Part shown: in pieces, positions 18,601 through 30,831 of the stretch
How positions within the stretch are numbered: position 1 is the stretch's first letter
Layout of the letters: each line of letters begins with the position of its first letter
Source: Streptantibioticus silvisoli
Lineage (GTDB): Bacteria; Actinomycetota; Actinomycetes; Streptomycetales; Streptomycetaceae
Reading direction: 5' to 3'
NCBI RefSeq assembly: GCF_027947535.2
Contig: NZ_JAAGKO020000020.1
Coordinates: forward strand, 62,001-126,000
Length of the DNA stretch: 64,000 bases
The notes under the pieces: model-generated
What the model was told of the DNA's origin: nothing
Database searches by the model: none
What the model saw: the letters and a program-made list of their open reading frames with translations, nothing else
Position numbers and translations under genes: made by a program

Positions 18601-19821
18601 CGAAGATGACGGCGAGGGCGCGCACCGCCTCGTACAGGGACTCATTGGTGAGGGCGAGACCGTCCAGCATCCCGTCCGCAGAGGTGGGTTCGAAGAGGCC
18701 GCCGAGTGCGGGCAGACCCAGTTCGGGACGCCCGCCGGGCTCACCGAGGCCCTTGATGACGAGGGTGAGGGCCTCCCACTGGTCGCTGTGCGGGCTGCCC
18801 GCACGGCGGGCGAGGCGGCGAAGGCGGTCCGTGGAGAAGTACTTCTCGTAACGGTCGCGGGCGATGTCGCCGGCGCCCGGGTGGAGGAGGAGTCCGCGGT
18901 CCTCGGTGACGAAGAGGAAGAGCAGCCGGTAGACGAGCCGCAGCAGGGCGGGGTGGAGGTCGCGAACGCTGAGGGCGCGAGTGTGCAGGGCGTCGCGCAG
19001 CTCCACGTTGTCGGGGTGAGTGATCAGCCCGGAGCCGATCACCGTGAGAGCCGTCTCGACGCCCTTGCGGAGCTCCTTGAGGGCGCGGGTGCCGGAGTCG
19101 ATGGCCTCGGTGCGCCACTTCTCCAGCGGGCAGGACGCGGCGGGGTCACCCTCGAAGCGGGTGCGGTGCAGCAGGCGCCACAGGAGGACGAAGTCGTCGG
19201 AGCGCTTGCCCTCGAAGATCGCTTGGAGATCGAACTCGATGAACGCGGAGCCGATCAGCGATGCGGACTCGCGCAGCAGCCGCAGCTGGCGGCCGTTGGA
19301 CAGAACACCCCACAGGGCCTTGTCGCCGGAGCGGTTGAGGTACTCCTGGACCATGGACTGCGGTGCCTGCGTCGCCACGTGGGGGGTGCGGGTGTCCAGT
19401 GGGACGTTCCAGCCGGTGAGGTGCACGGGCACGTGCGCCCACATGTGGCTGACTGGGAAGTCCTTCGTGTGGTCGTGGGCGGGCAGGCCAGGCGCCGGCA
19501 CAACGGGCAACGCGCCGAAGCCGAGCTGCTCGAACAGGGGCAGCAGCCAGCGTTCGGTGGTGAGCCCCACTGCGTGCACACCCGTGTCGTCGTCCGCTCC
19601 GTCGCGGGCGAGCGCGTCCTGGTAGGCAGCCCAGACGCCGCGCAGATAACCCCAGGAGCGCTCGGCGGCGTCCCGTACGAACTCGCCCTTGGCGAACAGC
19701 CGGTAGTCGGCGGGCTTCGCGCAGGACTGCTCCTTGCCCTCCTTGATGCGTACGAGGAGGTCGTACGGCAGCAGTCCGCCGGCGGTGGCGACGGTGTCGG
19801 TGACCAGAGTCCTCGCGGTGC

Positions 19822-19825
<4 letters not shown>
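15671..19825 (-). CDS. Eco57I/PglX-type adenine-specific DNA methyltransferase (DrmMI-like)
   Basis: 1384 residues from the ATG at 19825, which overlaps the stop of the SNF2 helicase gene by 4 nt (ATGA). The methylase core has GSYYTPSPLIDCLLDSALD, motif I LTVCDPACGSGHFL near residue 505, and motif IV FSCVLGNPPWETLEF near residue 800. The long N-terminal region and the C-terminal region (HMYGISRADVDYVMETFP) are typical of the large single-chain methylases of BREX (PglX) and class 1 DISARM (DrmMI). Coupling to a DrmD-like helicase favours a DISARM-type role: marking host DNA so that the partner helicases and nuclease attack only unmarked invading DNA. No classical restriction domain is visible in this chain. 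It ends 182 nt from the end of the convergent RAMA gene. Confidence 0.82.
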
Positions 19826-22806
<2,981 letters not shown>

Positions 22807-22925
22807 ACGAGCCTTCCGGGTGGGTGCGGGCGGGCAGACGTGACATACGTATGGAGTGTGGAGGGCAGCCGACGGGTCGTTGGACCCGTTGGCCGACGCT
22901 TCTTGGAGGGGTGTCCGACCACAGG

Positions 22926-25900
22926 TCAGCGACGAGGTTCGCCGAACACCTGAGGGTACTCACCGACCTTCTTGGACCAGTCGTCGTCGTAGCGGACGCG
23001 GACCACTTCCCAGCCGAAGTCCTTCAGCCGTTCCTCCGCCTCCTCGTCGCGCAGCACGATGTCGTCGTGGTCGTGGTGCGGGCCGTCGATGAAGACCGCG
23101 ATCGGGCCGAATCCGGTGTCGTACACGAAGTCCGGCTTGGACAGGGCCTCGCGCACCGTGATCTGCTGGTGATCCGGGAGCCGGTGCCCGTGCGACCTCA
23201 GGTATTCGACGAAGCGCTCCTCCAGGCTGGAGTCGGCTCCCTGCCGCAGCGCGTCGGCGTGTTCGTCGCGTGAACGGCCCGGGGTGCTGGCGCCAACGGT
23301 GCCGTCCGCGAAGGCTCCGAGGAGTTCGCGTACCAGCTGCCGGTTGATGACGCGGTGGTGGCGCTGGTTGCCGAAGGAGAGCAGACAGTCGTAGCAGCCC
23401 CTCTCGCACGGGTCGCCGTTGCTCTTCTCGTCTCCCCGGTCCCGGCCCAGCTGGTCGAAGTGGGCGATTTCCAAGGCCTTGCGCGCGGCGCGGGCCAGAG
23501 CTCCGGGCTCGGCCTGCAGACGCCGGAGCACGCCCGCGCCGCCCTCCGCGCTCTCGATGAACAGCAACCGCTCACGCGGCCCGTCGTACGGCGGCAGCTC
23601 TTCGGTGTCGAGTTCGGCGTCCTCCAGCTGGAACTCCGCCTCGATGCCCCGCTCCAGGGCGTACTGGAGGGTGACGGCGGTGTCCCGGTCGACCGGCTCG
23701 GCCAGCTGGAGGACGAGGATGTTCCGGGTGTCCTGCACGTACGGGATCACCGGCATCTTGCGGTTCGCCTTCTCGGCGTCCGCGAGCCCTTCCTGCTCCT
23801 GGGGGGTCTCCCGACCGCCCTTCTTGGCCGCGCCGCCCGCGAGCCACTCGCCCGTCACCGGGTCCATCCAGAAGCCGATCTCGCCCTTGGCGACGGAGCG
23901 GCGGTAGCCGAGGTTGGTGAGCCGGACGGTGGCGCTGTCGCCGTACGCCAGCTCGGCGAGGGCGCGGCCGGAGGAGGTCTGCGCCATGGCGCGCAGTGAT
24001 CCGTCGCGGCCGTCCTCGTGTTTCTTGAAGCGGTAGGAGATCTCCACCTTGTAGCCGGTGCGCTGGCGCTCCTCCTCGTCGGAGGAGATCCGGTCGCGGC
24101 GGTGGGTGAAGACGGTGTGCAGGTGCAGCAGACCGGTCCGCGCGTCACCGAGGCCGCTGCCGCAGCCCATGCAAACGTCCTCGTGCTGCTCCTCCGGGGA
24201 CAGATAGCCGCAGGCCCCGCAGACCTTCGCGCTCTCGGTGGTCAGCTCACCCGCGGTGTCCGGCGGCAGCTGCACCCGGTCCACCTTGTAGCGGCTGCCC
24301 TCGTGGTAGATGAGCGCGCCGGGCCCGAACTCGCGGATCGCGATGAACCTGGAGCGCTGCAGGTAGTCGCCGTCGTAGCCGCCGCGGCTGGTGCGGCCGG
24401 TGCCCGGGATGTAGGCGGCGAGCGGCAGCCTGGGGAAGGAGTAGCCCGGCAGGAAGCCCTCGGAGGCGAAGTAGCGGTACGGGAAGAAATCCGACATCAC
24501 GGTCCGCTCGCCGCCCTGCTCGTTGCGCAGCAGCGCGAGCTGGCTCTCAGCCTGGGCGCGGCGGCGCTTGGCCTGGTCCTTGGAGCGGCCCGTGGCGGTG
24601 CGGTTGAGAATGTTGCGGTGCTGGATCTCGCGCTCTTCGAGGGCCTGCCTGAAGAGGTTCTTCCAGCGCCCGCACGCCTTGCGGAAGCTGCCCGGCGCGC
24701 CCTCGACGGTCTGCTCCAGCCACCGCTCGTGCCACCAGGACGTGGCACGCAGCAGGTCGCCACAACCGTCCAGGACGGTACGGGCCCGCGCCAAAGCGCG
24801 GCGCCGGGCGGCCGGCTCGTCGATGGCCCCGGCCACCGATGACGCAAGTTCCAGCGACGGGTTGTCGCCGTCGGACTCGATCAGCCTGGCCATGCTGGCG
24901 CCGAGATCGAGCCGGGTCTCGGCGAGCCAGATCGCGTGCACATGGGAGGCGAGCAGATCCTCGTTCGCCAGGTCGAGCCGGGGCGGGGCGACAACACCGG
25001 ACACCATCTGCGCGCGCCGGGTGAAGTAGTACTGGTCGTGGCTGTTACCGGTCGCGCAGTACGTGGTGACGAGCGCGGGCTGTCCACTGCGGCCGGCACG
25101 GCCCGAACGCTGTGCGTAGTTGGCGGGTGTCGGCGGCACGTTGCGCAGGTTGACCGCGTTGAGGCTCTTGATGTCGACGCCGAGTTCCATCGTCGGCGAG
25201 CAGTACAGGAGTGGGAGCCGGGTGCCCTCGCCGAACAGATCCTCGCGCTCCTGGCGGACGTCGGGGTGGACCTGGGCCGTGTGCTCGGCGGCGTGCAGAC
25301 CGGCGAAGGTGGCGGCGATGTCCTGGTAGAGCCGCTTGAAGAAGGCGTTGACGCGGGGCCCGCGCTCGTCGCGGTAGGTGCGGCGCAGGCGGTCCACGGC
25401 GCCGTGGTCGTCGTCGCGGGCGTGCCAGCGGATGACCGTGTGGTTGATTCGGTAGCCGGGCTCCTCACCCCGCCCCTGGGAGACCTCGGTCAGGACTCCG
25501 CCGTCCGCCAGGACCCAGAGCAGGCCGCGGATGATGTCCTGGGCCTCGTCGAGGGAGAGTCCCTGCCCCCAGTCGGGAAAGGTGGTGTCCTTTCGGACAT
25601 GGCGGCCGAACGCGGTGCGTCCCGTGAGGTTCAGCTCGCTGCGGTCGCGCCCGGTGCGGCCGGGGCGTCCGGCCCGTGCCACGGCGAACTTGGCCGGAGG
25701 GGGCGCCGCCTCCGTGTCGGCGATCCCCCACGCGTCGTTGAGCCGGGCCGACTCCTTGCGCAGTTCGGCGAACTTGGCCTCGGTGAAGTAGGGCGTGTCC
25801 ACGGCGCGCTGGCGGCGCAGCTCATCCATGAGGACCGTGGACAGCCGGTGGCGCACCTCTGGGGTGGCCGTACGCAGCGGGCCCGCAGTGTCCTGCCACC

Positions 25901-28199
25901 GGTCCTCCTCGCCGGCGATCGCCTCCAGACCCGCGTACTCAAGGCCGAGCAGCCCGGTCTGCTCCAGGTTGGGCATGGTGACGCGCCAGCCGCGTTCCAG
26001 GTCCAGGAAGAGGCGGTACTCGGCGACCGCGGCCAGTGACTCGAGCGTGCTCTCGGCGAGTTCCTCGATCTCAGTGGGCTTGGCCGCATACTCGTGCGGG
26101 GAGAGCCCCATCGCCACCACTACCTCTTCGCCGAGCCGCTTCCAGCGCAACCCCTTGTCGCCGGCCGCGGCCATCGCCCGGTAGAGGGCGCCGCGCAGCT
26201 GCGTGACCATGACGAAGTCGTTGAAGTGGCCCGACTGCAGGCTCGCGTCCTGTCGGTTGTCGACGAAGGTGAGCAACTTCCGGGCGTCCTGCTTGAGTTC
26301 TCCCTCGGGAATGCTCTTGAGGTGACGCACGATCGAGGCGCTGATGACGGAGGTGGCGGTCGAGCGGCCCTCCTGGTCGAGGGTCATCAGCTTGGCGAAG
26401 TCGCGCTCCTTGACCTGCTCATACCCGACACCGCACTCCAGGCAGAAGAGGAACGGTGCAGGCAGGTACGCCGCGTAGATGCCACCGTTCGCTCTTCCCC
26501 CACCGGCGCCGTCCGGGCGCACCCACACCGGCTGCGGCGCCCGCTTCCTGCGGCTCGCGGTGAGCACCGGGGTGCCCTTGCGCTCGTCGAAGGTGAGCCA
26601 GCTGTCGGGGAAACGCCGCTGCTCGATGGCGTCGCCGACCTGCTCCGGCCACGGGTTGGCGGCCGAGATGTACAGATATCCCTGCTCGTCGTCCTCGTCC
26701 TCGCGCGTACGGAAGGCGACGCTGCCGTCGCCCTCCTGGTCGCGGGCCACCATCACATACTCCTGTCCGCATTCGCGGCAGAAGGACAGCGGCAGCAACA
26801 GCTTCTCGGGGGCGTTCGGGACGCGCTGTTGGTATGTGCGGGTGATGTGGCGGTCGGCCTCTCCCTCCAGGGAGACGTAGACAGATCCGCCCTTGGACAG
26901 GAACTGGTGCAGCCTGAAGGCGAACAGCGGGCGGTTGCCCTCCTCGCTGCGGGCGGCCGCCCCCGCCTGGAGGGTGGCACGGATGGCCTCCGCGCAGGCC
27001 TCGTACCAGCGCTCCTCCGGCTCGCCCTCCTCAATGCCGAACGCCTCGGAGCGCAGGCGCAGAGCGGCGGCCTCCACGGTGACCGGTTTGGCGCGGACCA
27101 GGAGCGTGCTGCCGTCCTCGTCCTTGGTCTCGACCAGGCCGAAGGTGGTCTCGATCCAGTGAGCCAGCGGATCGGCGGCCAGCCGCCCGTACTCAGCCGG
27201 AGGGTTGTTCTCCCGTACCCGCGCGGCGAGCTCGGACGGCGTGGGCACTGCGTTCCGGGTCGCCCGCACCAAGGTCTCGCCGACCACCCGCTCCGGGGAG
27301 ATCTCCGTGTCGAAGAGGGTCGAGGCGACGCGGGCGACCTCACGGCGGCGCGCGGCGGGCGTGCCCCCGGTGGCCATCGTCGCGGACGTACCCACGCATT
27401 GCAGGCCGGGCGACTGGCAGGCCTCGCGTACGCGCCGCACCAGCATGGCGACATCGGCGCCCTGCCGCCCCCGGTAGGTGTGCAGCTCGTCGAGGACGAG
27501 AAAGCGCAGCCCCTTGGCCGCCCCGATGAGCTTCTCTCGCTCCTTGGGCCGGGTGAGCATCAGCTCCAGCATCACGTAGTTGGTCAGCAGGATGTCGGGC
27601 TTGGACTCGCGGATGGCCTCCTTCTCGTCCTCCTTCTCCTGACCGGTGTAACGGGCATAGGTGACCGGCTCGTTCCCCTCGCCGTATCCGGCGGTGAGGA
27701 ACTTCGCCAGCTCCCGCTCCTGGCTGTTGGCGAGGGCGTTCATGGGGTAGACGATGATCGCCTTGATGCCGGGCGCGGCGCCGGCCTCCTTCTCGCGCAG
27801 CACCCGGTCGACGATCGGCACGATGTAGCCGAGGCTCTTGCCGGAGCCGGTGCCGGTGGTCAGGACGTACGAGTCCCTGGAGTCGGCCGCCTTGATCGCC
27901 TCCAGCTGGTGCTGGTGGAAGTGGATCGGGCGGACGGTGCCGCCCCGCTCGTCCTTGCCCGTACGGAAGATGTCCGCACACGCCGGGTGAAGCAGTCCTT
28001 CCGGCCGCGCGAGATCCTCAACCGAACCGCCGGGCGCGAAGCTCGGGTTGAGGGAAAGGTAGGGGTTGGGCCACTGGTCTCCGTCGGCGAGCGACTTCGA
28101 CACCTTGGCGTCGATGCGCCGGTCGTCGATCACCACCGACCCGGACGTGTACTCCTTGTAGTCCCGGATGAGCCGCTGGTGCACCTTGAAGACGTCCAC
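22926..28199 (-). CDS. Giant DEXH helicase with DUF1998/MZB zinc domain and C-terminal nuclease-like domain
   Basis: 1757 residues from the GTG at 28199, which has GGGGA just upstream (the frame stays open to 28304). The N-terminal helicase has LTTGTGSGKSLGYIVP (Walker A, near 117) and VLDELHTYRG (DELH Walker B, near 235), followed by a second RecA domain (YCSPTMELGVDI, YAQRSGRAGRSG). Zinc-type Cys pairs follow (CRECGQEY, CLECGVGY, CGACGYLSPEE with CMGCG), then the MZB/DUF1998 signature CERGCYDCLLSFGNQRHH near 1600. The last 95 residues (KPDFVYDTGFGPIAVFIDGP, then RLKDFGWEVVRVR) resemble the Vsr/DUF559 endonuclease fold. DISARM normally splits helicase (DrmA) and DUF1998 (DrmB) into two genes; Druantia DruE is also a giant DUF1998 helicase. 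This protein could be a DrmA-DrmB-nuclease fusion or a DruE relative, and its neighbours favour the first. Confidence 0.8.
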   Translation of the reverse strand: MDVFKVHQRLIRDYKEYTSGSVVIDDRRIDAKVSKSLADGDQWPNPYLSLNPSFAPGGSVEDLARPEGLLHPACADIFRTGKDERGGTVRPIHFHQHQLEAIKAADSRDSYVLTTGTGSGKSLGYIVPIVDRVLREKEAGAAPGIKAIIVYPMNALANSQERELAKFLTAGYGEGNEPVTYARYTGQEKEDEKEAIRESKPDILLTNYVMLELMLTRPKEREKLIGAAKGLRFLVLDELHTYRGRQGADVAMLVRRVREACQSPGLQCVGTSATMATGGTPAARRREVARVASTLFDTEISPERVVGETLVRATRNAVPTPSELAARVRENNPPAEYGRLAADPLAHWIETTFGLVETKDEDGSTLLVRAKPVTVEAAALRLRSEAFGIEEGEPEERWYEACAEAIRATLQAGAAARSEEGNRPLFAFRLHQFLSKGGSVYVSLEGEADRHITRTYQQRVPNAPEKLLLPLSFCRECGQEYVMVARDQEGDGSVAFRTREDEDDEQGYLYISAANPWPEQVGDAIEQRRFPDSWLTFDERKGTPVLTASRRKRAPQPVWVRPDGAGGGRANGGIYAAYLPAPFLFCLECGVGYEQVKERDFAKLMTLDQEGRSTATSVISASIVRHLKSIPEGELKQDARKLLTFVDNRQDASLQSGHFNDFVMVTQLRGALYRAMAAAGDKGLRWKRLGEEVVVAMGLSPHEYAAKPTEIEELAESTLESLAAVAEYRLFLDLERGWRVTMPNLEQTGLLGLEYAGLEAIAGEEDRWQDTAGPLRTATPEVRHRLSTVLMDELRRQRAVDTPYFTEAKFAELRKESARLNDAWGIADTEAAPPPAKFAVARAGRPGRTGRDRSELNLTGRTAFGRHVRKDTTFPDWGQGLSLDEAQDIIRGLLWVLADGGVLTEVSQGRGEEPGYRINHTVIRWHARDDDHGAVDRLRRTYRDERGPRVNAFFKRLYQDIAATFAGLHAAEHTAQVHPDVRQEREDLFGEGTRLPLLYCSPTMELGVDIKSLNAVNLRNVPPTPANYAQRSGRAGRSGQPALVTTYCATGNSHDQYYFTRRAQMVSGVVAPPRLDLANEDLLASHVHAIWLAETRLDLGASMARLIESDGDNPSLELASSVAGAIDEPAARRRALARARTVLDGCGDLLRATSWWHERWLEQTVEGAPGSFRKACGRWKNLFRQALEEREIQHRNILNRTATGRSKDQAKRRRAQAESQLALLRNEQGGERTVMSDFFPYRYFASEGFLPGYSFPRLPLAAYIPGTGRTSRGGYDGDYLQRSRFIAIREFGPGALIYHEGSRYKVDRVQLPPDTAGELTTESAKVCGACGYLSPEEQHEDVCMGCGSGLGDARTGLLHLHTVFTHRRDRISSDEEERQRTGYKVEISYRFKKHEDGRDGSLRAMAQTSSGRALAELAYGDSATVRLTNLGYRRSVAKGEIGFWMDPVTGEWLAGGAAKKGGRETPQEQEGLADAEKANRKMPVIPYVQDTRNILVLQLAEPVDRDTAVTLQYALERGIEAEFQLEDAELDTEELPPYDGPRERLLFIESAEGGAGVLRRLQAEPGALARAARKALEIAHFDQLGRDRGDEKSNGDPCERGCYDCLLSFGNQRHHRVINRQLVRELLGAFADGTVGASTPGRSRDEHADALRQGADSSLEERFVEYLRSHGHRLPDHQQITVREALSKPDFVYDTGFGPIAVFIDGPHHDHDDIVLRDEEAEERLKDFGWEVVRVRYDDDWSKKVGEYPQVFGEPRR

Positions 28200-28305
28200 G
28201 TGTTCCCCACTTGTTCCCGACGCGGTCCGGAGCAACGGTAGCCACTCGCCAGCCGCGGTGCGCCACACTCCCCTTGATCGTACGTCGTACATCACAACAT
28301 GCAAT

Positions 28306-28320
28306 TGTGAACTCAGTCAA
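28306..28320 (-). promoter_or_regulatory. Copy 3 of the island motif
   Basis: The minus strand reads TTGACTGAGTTCACA. It lies in the divergent gap between the DISARM-like operon and the second kinase gene, 107 nt from the helicase start codon. That is almost the same distance as copy 1 has from the pPIWI-RE operon start (106 nt). Confidence 0.5.
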
Positions 28321-28443
28321 TCGACAGTCGGCTCATGCGGGCGGTTTCGCCAAGCAACGTGCTCATGCCACACTCTGTCCGAGGTGCCCGCCCGGCGGAC
28401 GCGTCGGGCCACGAAGACGGACGCGGACGGAGTCGCCCCGCAC

Positions 28444-29415
28444 ATGGACATCGGACCTGTGATCGCCAAGCGCTACCGGATCAAGCGGGAGATCGGATCC
28501 GGCGGCATGGGTGTCGTCTGGCTCGCCCACGACGAACACCTCGGCCGCGACGTCGCGCTCAAGACCATGAACATGGCCGCGGGCCTGACACAGGACCAGC
28601 GCACCCGGGATGCCGAACGCTTCCGGCGCGAGGCCCGCGCCGCAGCACGCCTCGACCACACCGGCATCGCCACCGTCTACGACCTCGGCGAGGAACGGGG
28701 CACACGGTTCCTGGTCATGCAGTACGTGACCGGCGTCGACCTTGAAGACCGGATCGCCGAACTGGAACGGCTGAGCATTGAGGAGACAGCTTCGGTCGGG
28801 GTGCAGATCGCCTCCGTCCTCGGCTCCGTGCACGCCCGCGACGTCGTCCACCGCGACCTCAAGGGCCGTAACGTCATCATCCGCACCGACGGCGTGGTCA
28901 AGGTCCTCGACTTCGGCGTCGCCGCCTTCCTCGAACCCGGCACCCGCAGGCTCACCACCACGGGCGAGCGGCCGGGCAGCCTGGAGTGCATGGCGCCCGA
29001 ACAGATCCTGGGCAAACCGGTCGACCACCGTACCGACCTGTACGCGCTCGGCTGCCTGCTCCACAAGATGCTCACCGGCGAACCCGTCTTCGAGCACCGC
29101 TCGGACCTCATGCTTCCCGGCCTGATCCTCGACCACCCGCCGATCCCCCTGCGCGACCTGCGCCCCGATGCCCCCAAGGATCTGGAAGCCCTCGTACTCG
29201 GGCTCCTCGCCAAGGCACCGGAAGATCGCCCGTCCCACGCCGGCGAGGTCTGGCTACGGCTCGCTTCTTGGCTCCCCGAACGCGGCGACCCAGCGGCCGC
29301 GCTCACTCCTTGGGCCGAGGTCGATCCACTGCGCCCCTTCCGACACCCCATGGGGCCGGAAGCCCGCCCAGTGCGCTCCTGGGCAAGGACTCCGCAGCCA
29401 GGCCGGCCGGGCTGA
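28444..29415 (+). CDS. Small cytosolic Ser/Thr protein kinase, divergent from the DISARM-like operon
   Basis: 323 residues from the ATG at 28444, which has GGAG about 12 nt upstream. The chain is nearly all kinase domain: glycine loop IGSGGMGVVW, VALK lysine, HRDLKGRNVI catalytic loop, DFGVAA, and a degenerate activation region ending MAPEQIL. No membrane anchor or sensor domain follows; the last 50 residues are short and rich in Pro and Arg. The catalytic residues look intact. It is divergent from the DISARM-like operon just as the kinase at 11.1 kb is divergent from the pPIWI-RE operon, and the two gaps share a 15-bp motif. An imperfect inverted repeat (TTCTCACGCTAAGTGTGAGGA, with arms CTCAC and GTGAG) about 40 nt after its stop could help termination. 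Confidence 0.83.
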   Translation: MDIGPVIAKRYRIKREIGSGGMGVVWLAHDEHLGRDVALKTMNMAAGLTQDQRTRDAERFRREARAAARLDHTGIATVYDLGEERGTRFLVMQYVTGVDLEDRIAELERLSIEETASVGVQIASVLGSVHARDVVHRDLKGRNVIIRTDGVVKVLDFGVAAFLEPGTRRLTTTGERPGSLECMAPEQILGKPVDHRTDLYALGCLLHKMLTGEPVFEHRSDLMLPGLILDHPPIPLRDLRPDAPKDLEALVLGLLAKAPEDRPSHAGEVWLRLASWLPERGDPAAALTPWAEVDPLRPFRHPMGPEARPVRSWARTPQPGRPG

Positions 29416-29633
29416 CGTATGCGTCTGCCCACACCTGCTGAGCGATGGACTTCTCACGCTAAGTGTGAGGATTCCGAGCTTCCCTGAGTGGTTGCCGAGC
29501 CACCGCCCATACGACTGCCGGAAGGGGAATCCAGACCTACCACCTTCTGCATGCAGCCCTGCCCAGGAGATCTCCAGCATTTCGGTGACGGCCTGGAGGT
29601 AGATCGCTCCATTGCCGACTGCCGCACTCCAAC

Positions 29634-29885
29634 CTAGGCTACGACTAGTGTCGTCCGCTGGTTGAGGGCATGGGCGTAGTGGGCGTGTCGGTCCTCGGAC
29701 ACGACCATTAGGCACATGGGTGCTGGCTGAGTCTCGGCCAGCACCTTTTGCGTTTCGTGGTCGTAGGTGAGCGTGAGTCCGAGCTGCCGGTAGACCTCGG
29801 CGACGTCGGCCGCGTCTGCGGAGCGCAACACCTTGAGTAGGCCGCCAAGGGCTTCGACAACTTCGCGGATCTCGTCGCGGCTCAT
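29634..29885 (-). pseudogene. C-terminal remnant of a large serine recombinase
   Basis: A reading frame of 83 residues starts MSRDEIREVVEALGGLLKVL and continues DAADVAEVYRQLGLTLTYD. This matches the C-terminal end of large serine recombinases of actinobacterial integrative elements, which close with an adenine-rich helix and a Tyr-Arg-Gln-Leu-Gly-Leu stretch. The catalytic domain and zinc ribbon are absent, and upstream DNA on this strand has no recombinase coding. It is probably the relic of an integrase that once mobilised part of this island. Confidence 0.55.
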
Positions 29886-29886
29886 C

Positions 29887-30117
29887 CGCCGTCCCTCACC
29901 GACCGGTCCGCCGAGGCGCCGTTCACCAGCTCCCGCATCCACCGCACCCCCGACGGCCCCGACAGCCGAACCGGCTGGCGACACGTCCAGCGCTTCCGGC
30001 GGCGGGATCTCCGGCTGGATCGCCGACGCGATCAACTCGTTCTTCAAGGGCGTTGTCTCCGACGCCCTCAACCCCCTGCTCGACCTGCTCGGCCGGACCC
30101 TGTTCACCACACCCACT
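29887..30117 (+). pseudogene. N-terminal fragment of a conjugative-element membrane protein
   Basis: The frame encodes a Pro/Ala-rich stretch followed by ISGWIADAINSFFKGVVSDA and LNPLLDLLGRTLFTTP. This resembles the start of multi-pass membrane proteins found in actinobacterial integrative conjugative elements, but the following transmembrane helices are missing. The same frame runs directly into the TetR gene, so the fragment has been joined to unrelated DNA. Together with the recombinase relic it marks a recombination scar. Confidence 0.42.
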
Positions 30118-30777
30118 ATGCGACTACGTCGCATCACTGGGCGTCCCCGCCCTCCCGTCCGGTCGCCGCGCTTATGGCCGGGGGCGAGCAGATGGGCGCC
30201 GGACGCACGTGACCGCCTGGAGACCGCCGTGCTGGAGCTGTTCGCGGAGAACGGGTACGAGGAGACGACCGTCGCGCAGATCGCGGACCGCGCCGGCCTG
30301 ACCCGCGCCACGTTCTTCCGGCACTTCGCCGACAAGCGGGAAGTCCTGTTCGGCGGTGAGGACGTGCTGGCCGGGCTCTTCGCCGACGGCATCCGCGCCG
30401 CCGCGCCGGGCACGGCGCCGGACGGGTGCCTCCGGGCGGCGTTCGCGGCCGCCGGGAACGTGATGACGCCGCAGCAGCGGGCCAAGGCCGCCCGGCGCGT
30501 GCGGGTGGCCGCGGCGAACAGCGAGGTCCAGGAGCGGGGGCTGCTCAAGCACGCCCGGATCGCCGCGGCGATCGACGCCGCCCTGCGGGAGCGCGGCGCG
30601 GGCGAACTGACCGCCCGGCTGGGGGCGCAGCTGGCGATGCTCGCGTTCTCCGTCGCCGTCGAGCGCTGGATGGGGTCGGACGGCGCCGAGCCCTTCCCGG
30701 TGCACGCCGCGGCGGCGCTGGACGAGGCGCAGGCGCGCGCGGCCGGGCTCGGCTCCCCGTCGCACCGTCCGGCCTGA
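30118..30777 (+). CDS. TetR/AcrR-family transcriptional regulator
   Basis: 219 residues from the ATG at 30118. The DNA-binding domain is clear: DRLETAVLELFAENGYEETTVAQIADRAGLTRATFFRHFADKRE is spread over about residues 34-77, with GLTRATFFRHF as the recognition helix. The ligand-binding half is Ala/Arg-rich and gives no hint of the ligand. The start is doubtful, because there is no good ribosome binding site and the N-terminal 30 residues lie in DNA fused to a mobile-element fragment; the ancestral start near the SRWAPDARD segment seems to have been lost. It runs tail to tail with the GNAT gene. It may still be active if translated from 30118 or from further upstream. Confidence 0.72.
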   Translation: MRLRRITGRPRPPVRSPRLWPGASRWAPDARDRLETAVLELFAENGYEETTVAQIADRAGLTRATFFRHFADKREVLFGGEDVLAGLFADGIRAAAPGTAPDGCLRAAFAAAGNVMTPQQRAKAARRVRVAAANSEVQERGLLKHARIAAAIDAALRERGAGELTARLGAQLAMLAFSVAVERWMGSDGAEPFPVHAAAALDEAQARAAGLGSPSHRPA

Positions 30778-30831
30778 CGCGGGCGCGGGCCTCCCCGGGG
30801 CCGGCCGCGCGCCGCCGCGGCGAGGCGCCGG

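Noticed and set aside
26094-28241. Long plus-strand open frame opposite the giant helicase
   Set aside because: No recognisable motifs and no ribosome binding site, while the minus strand carries clear helicase motifs along the same DNA.
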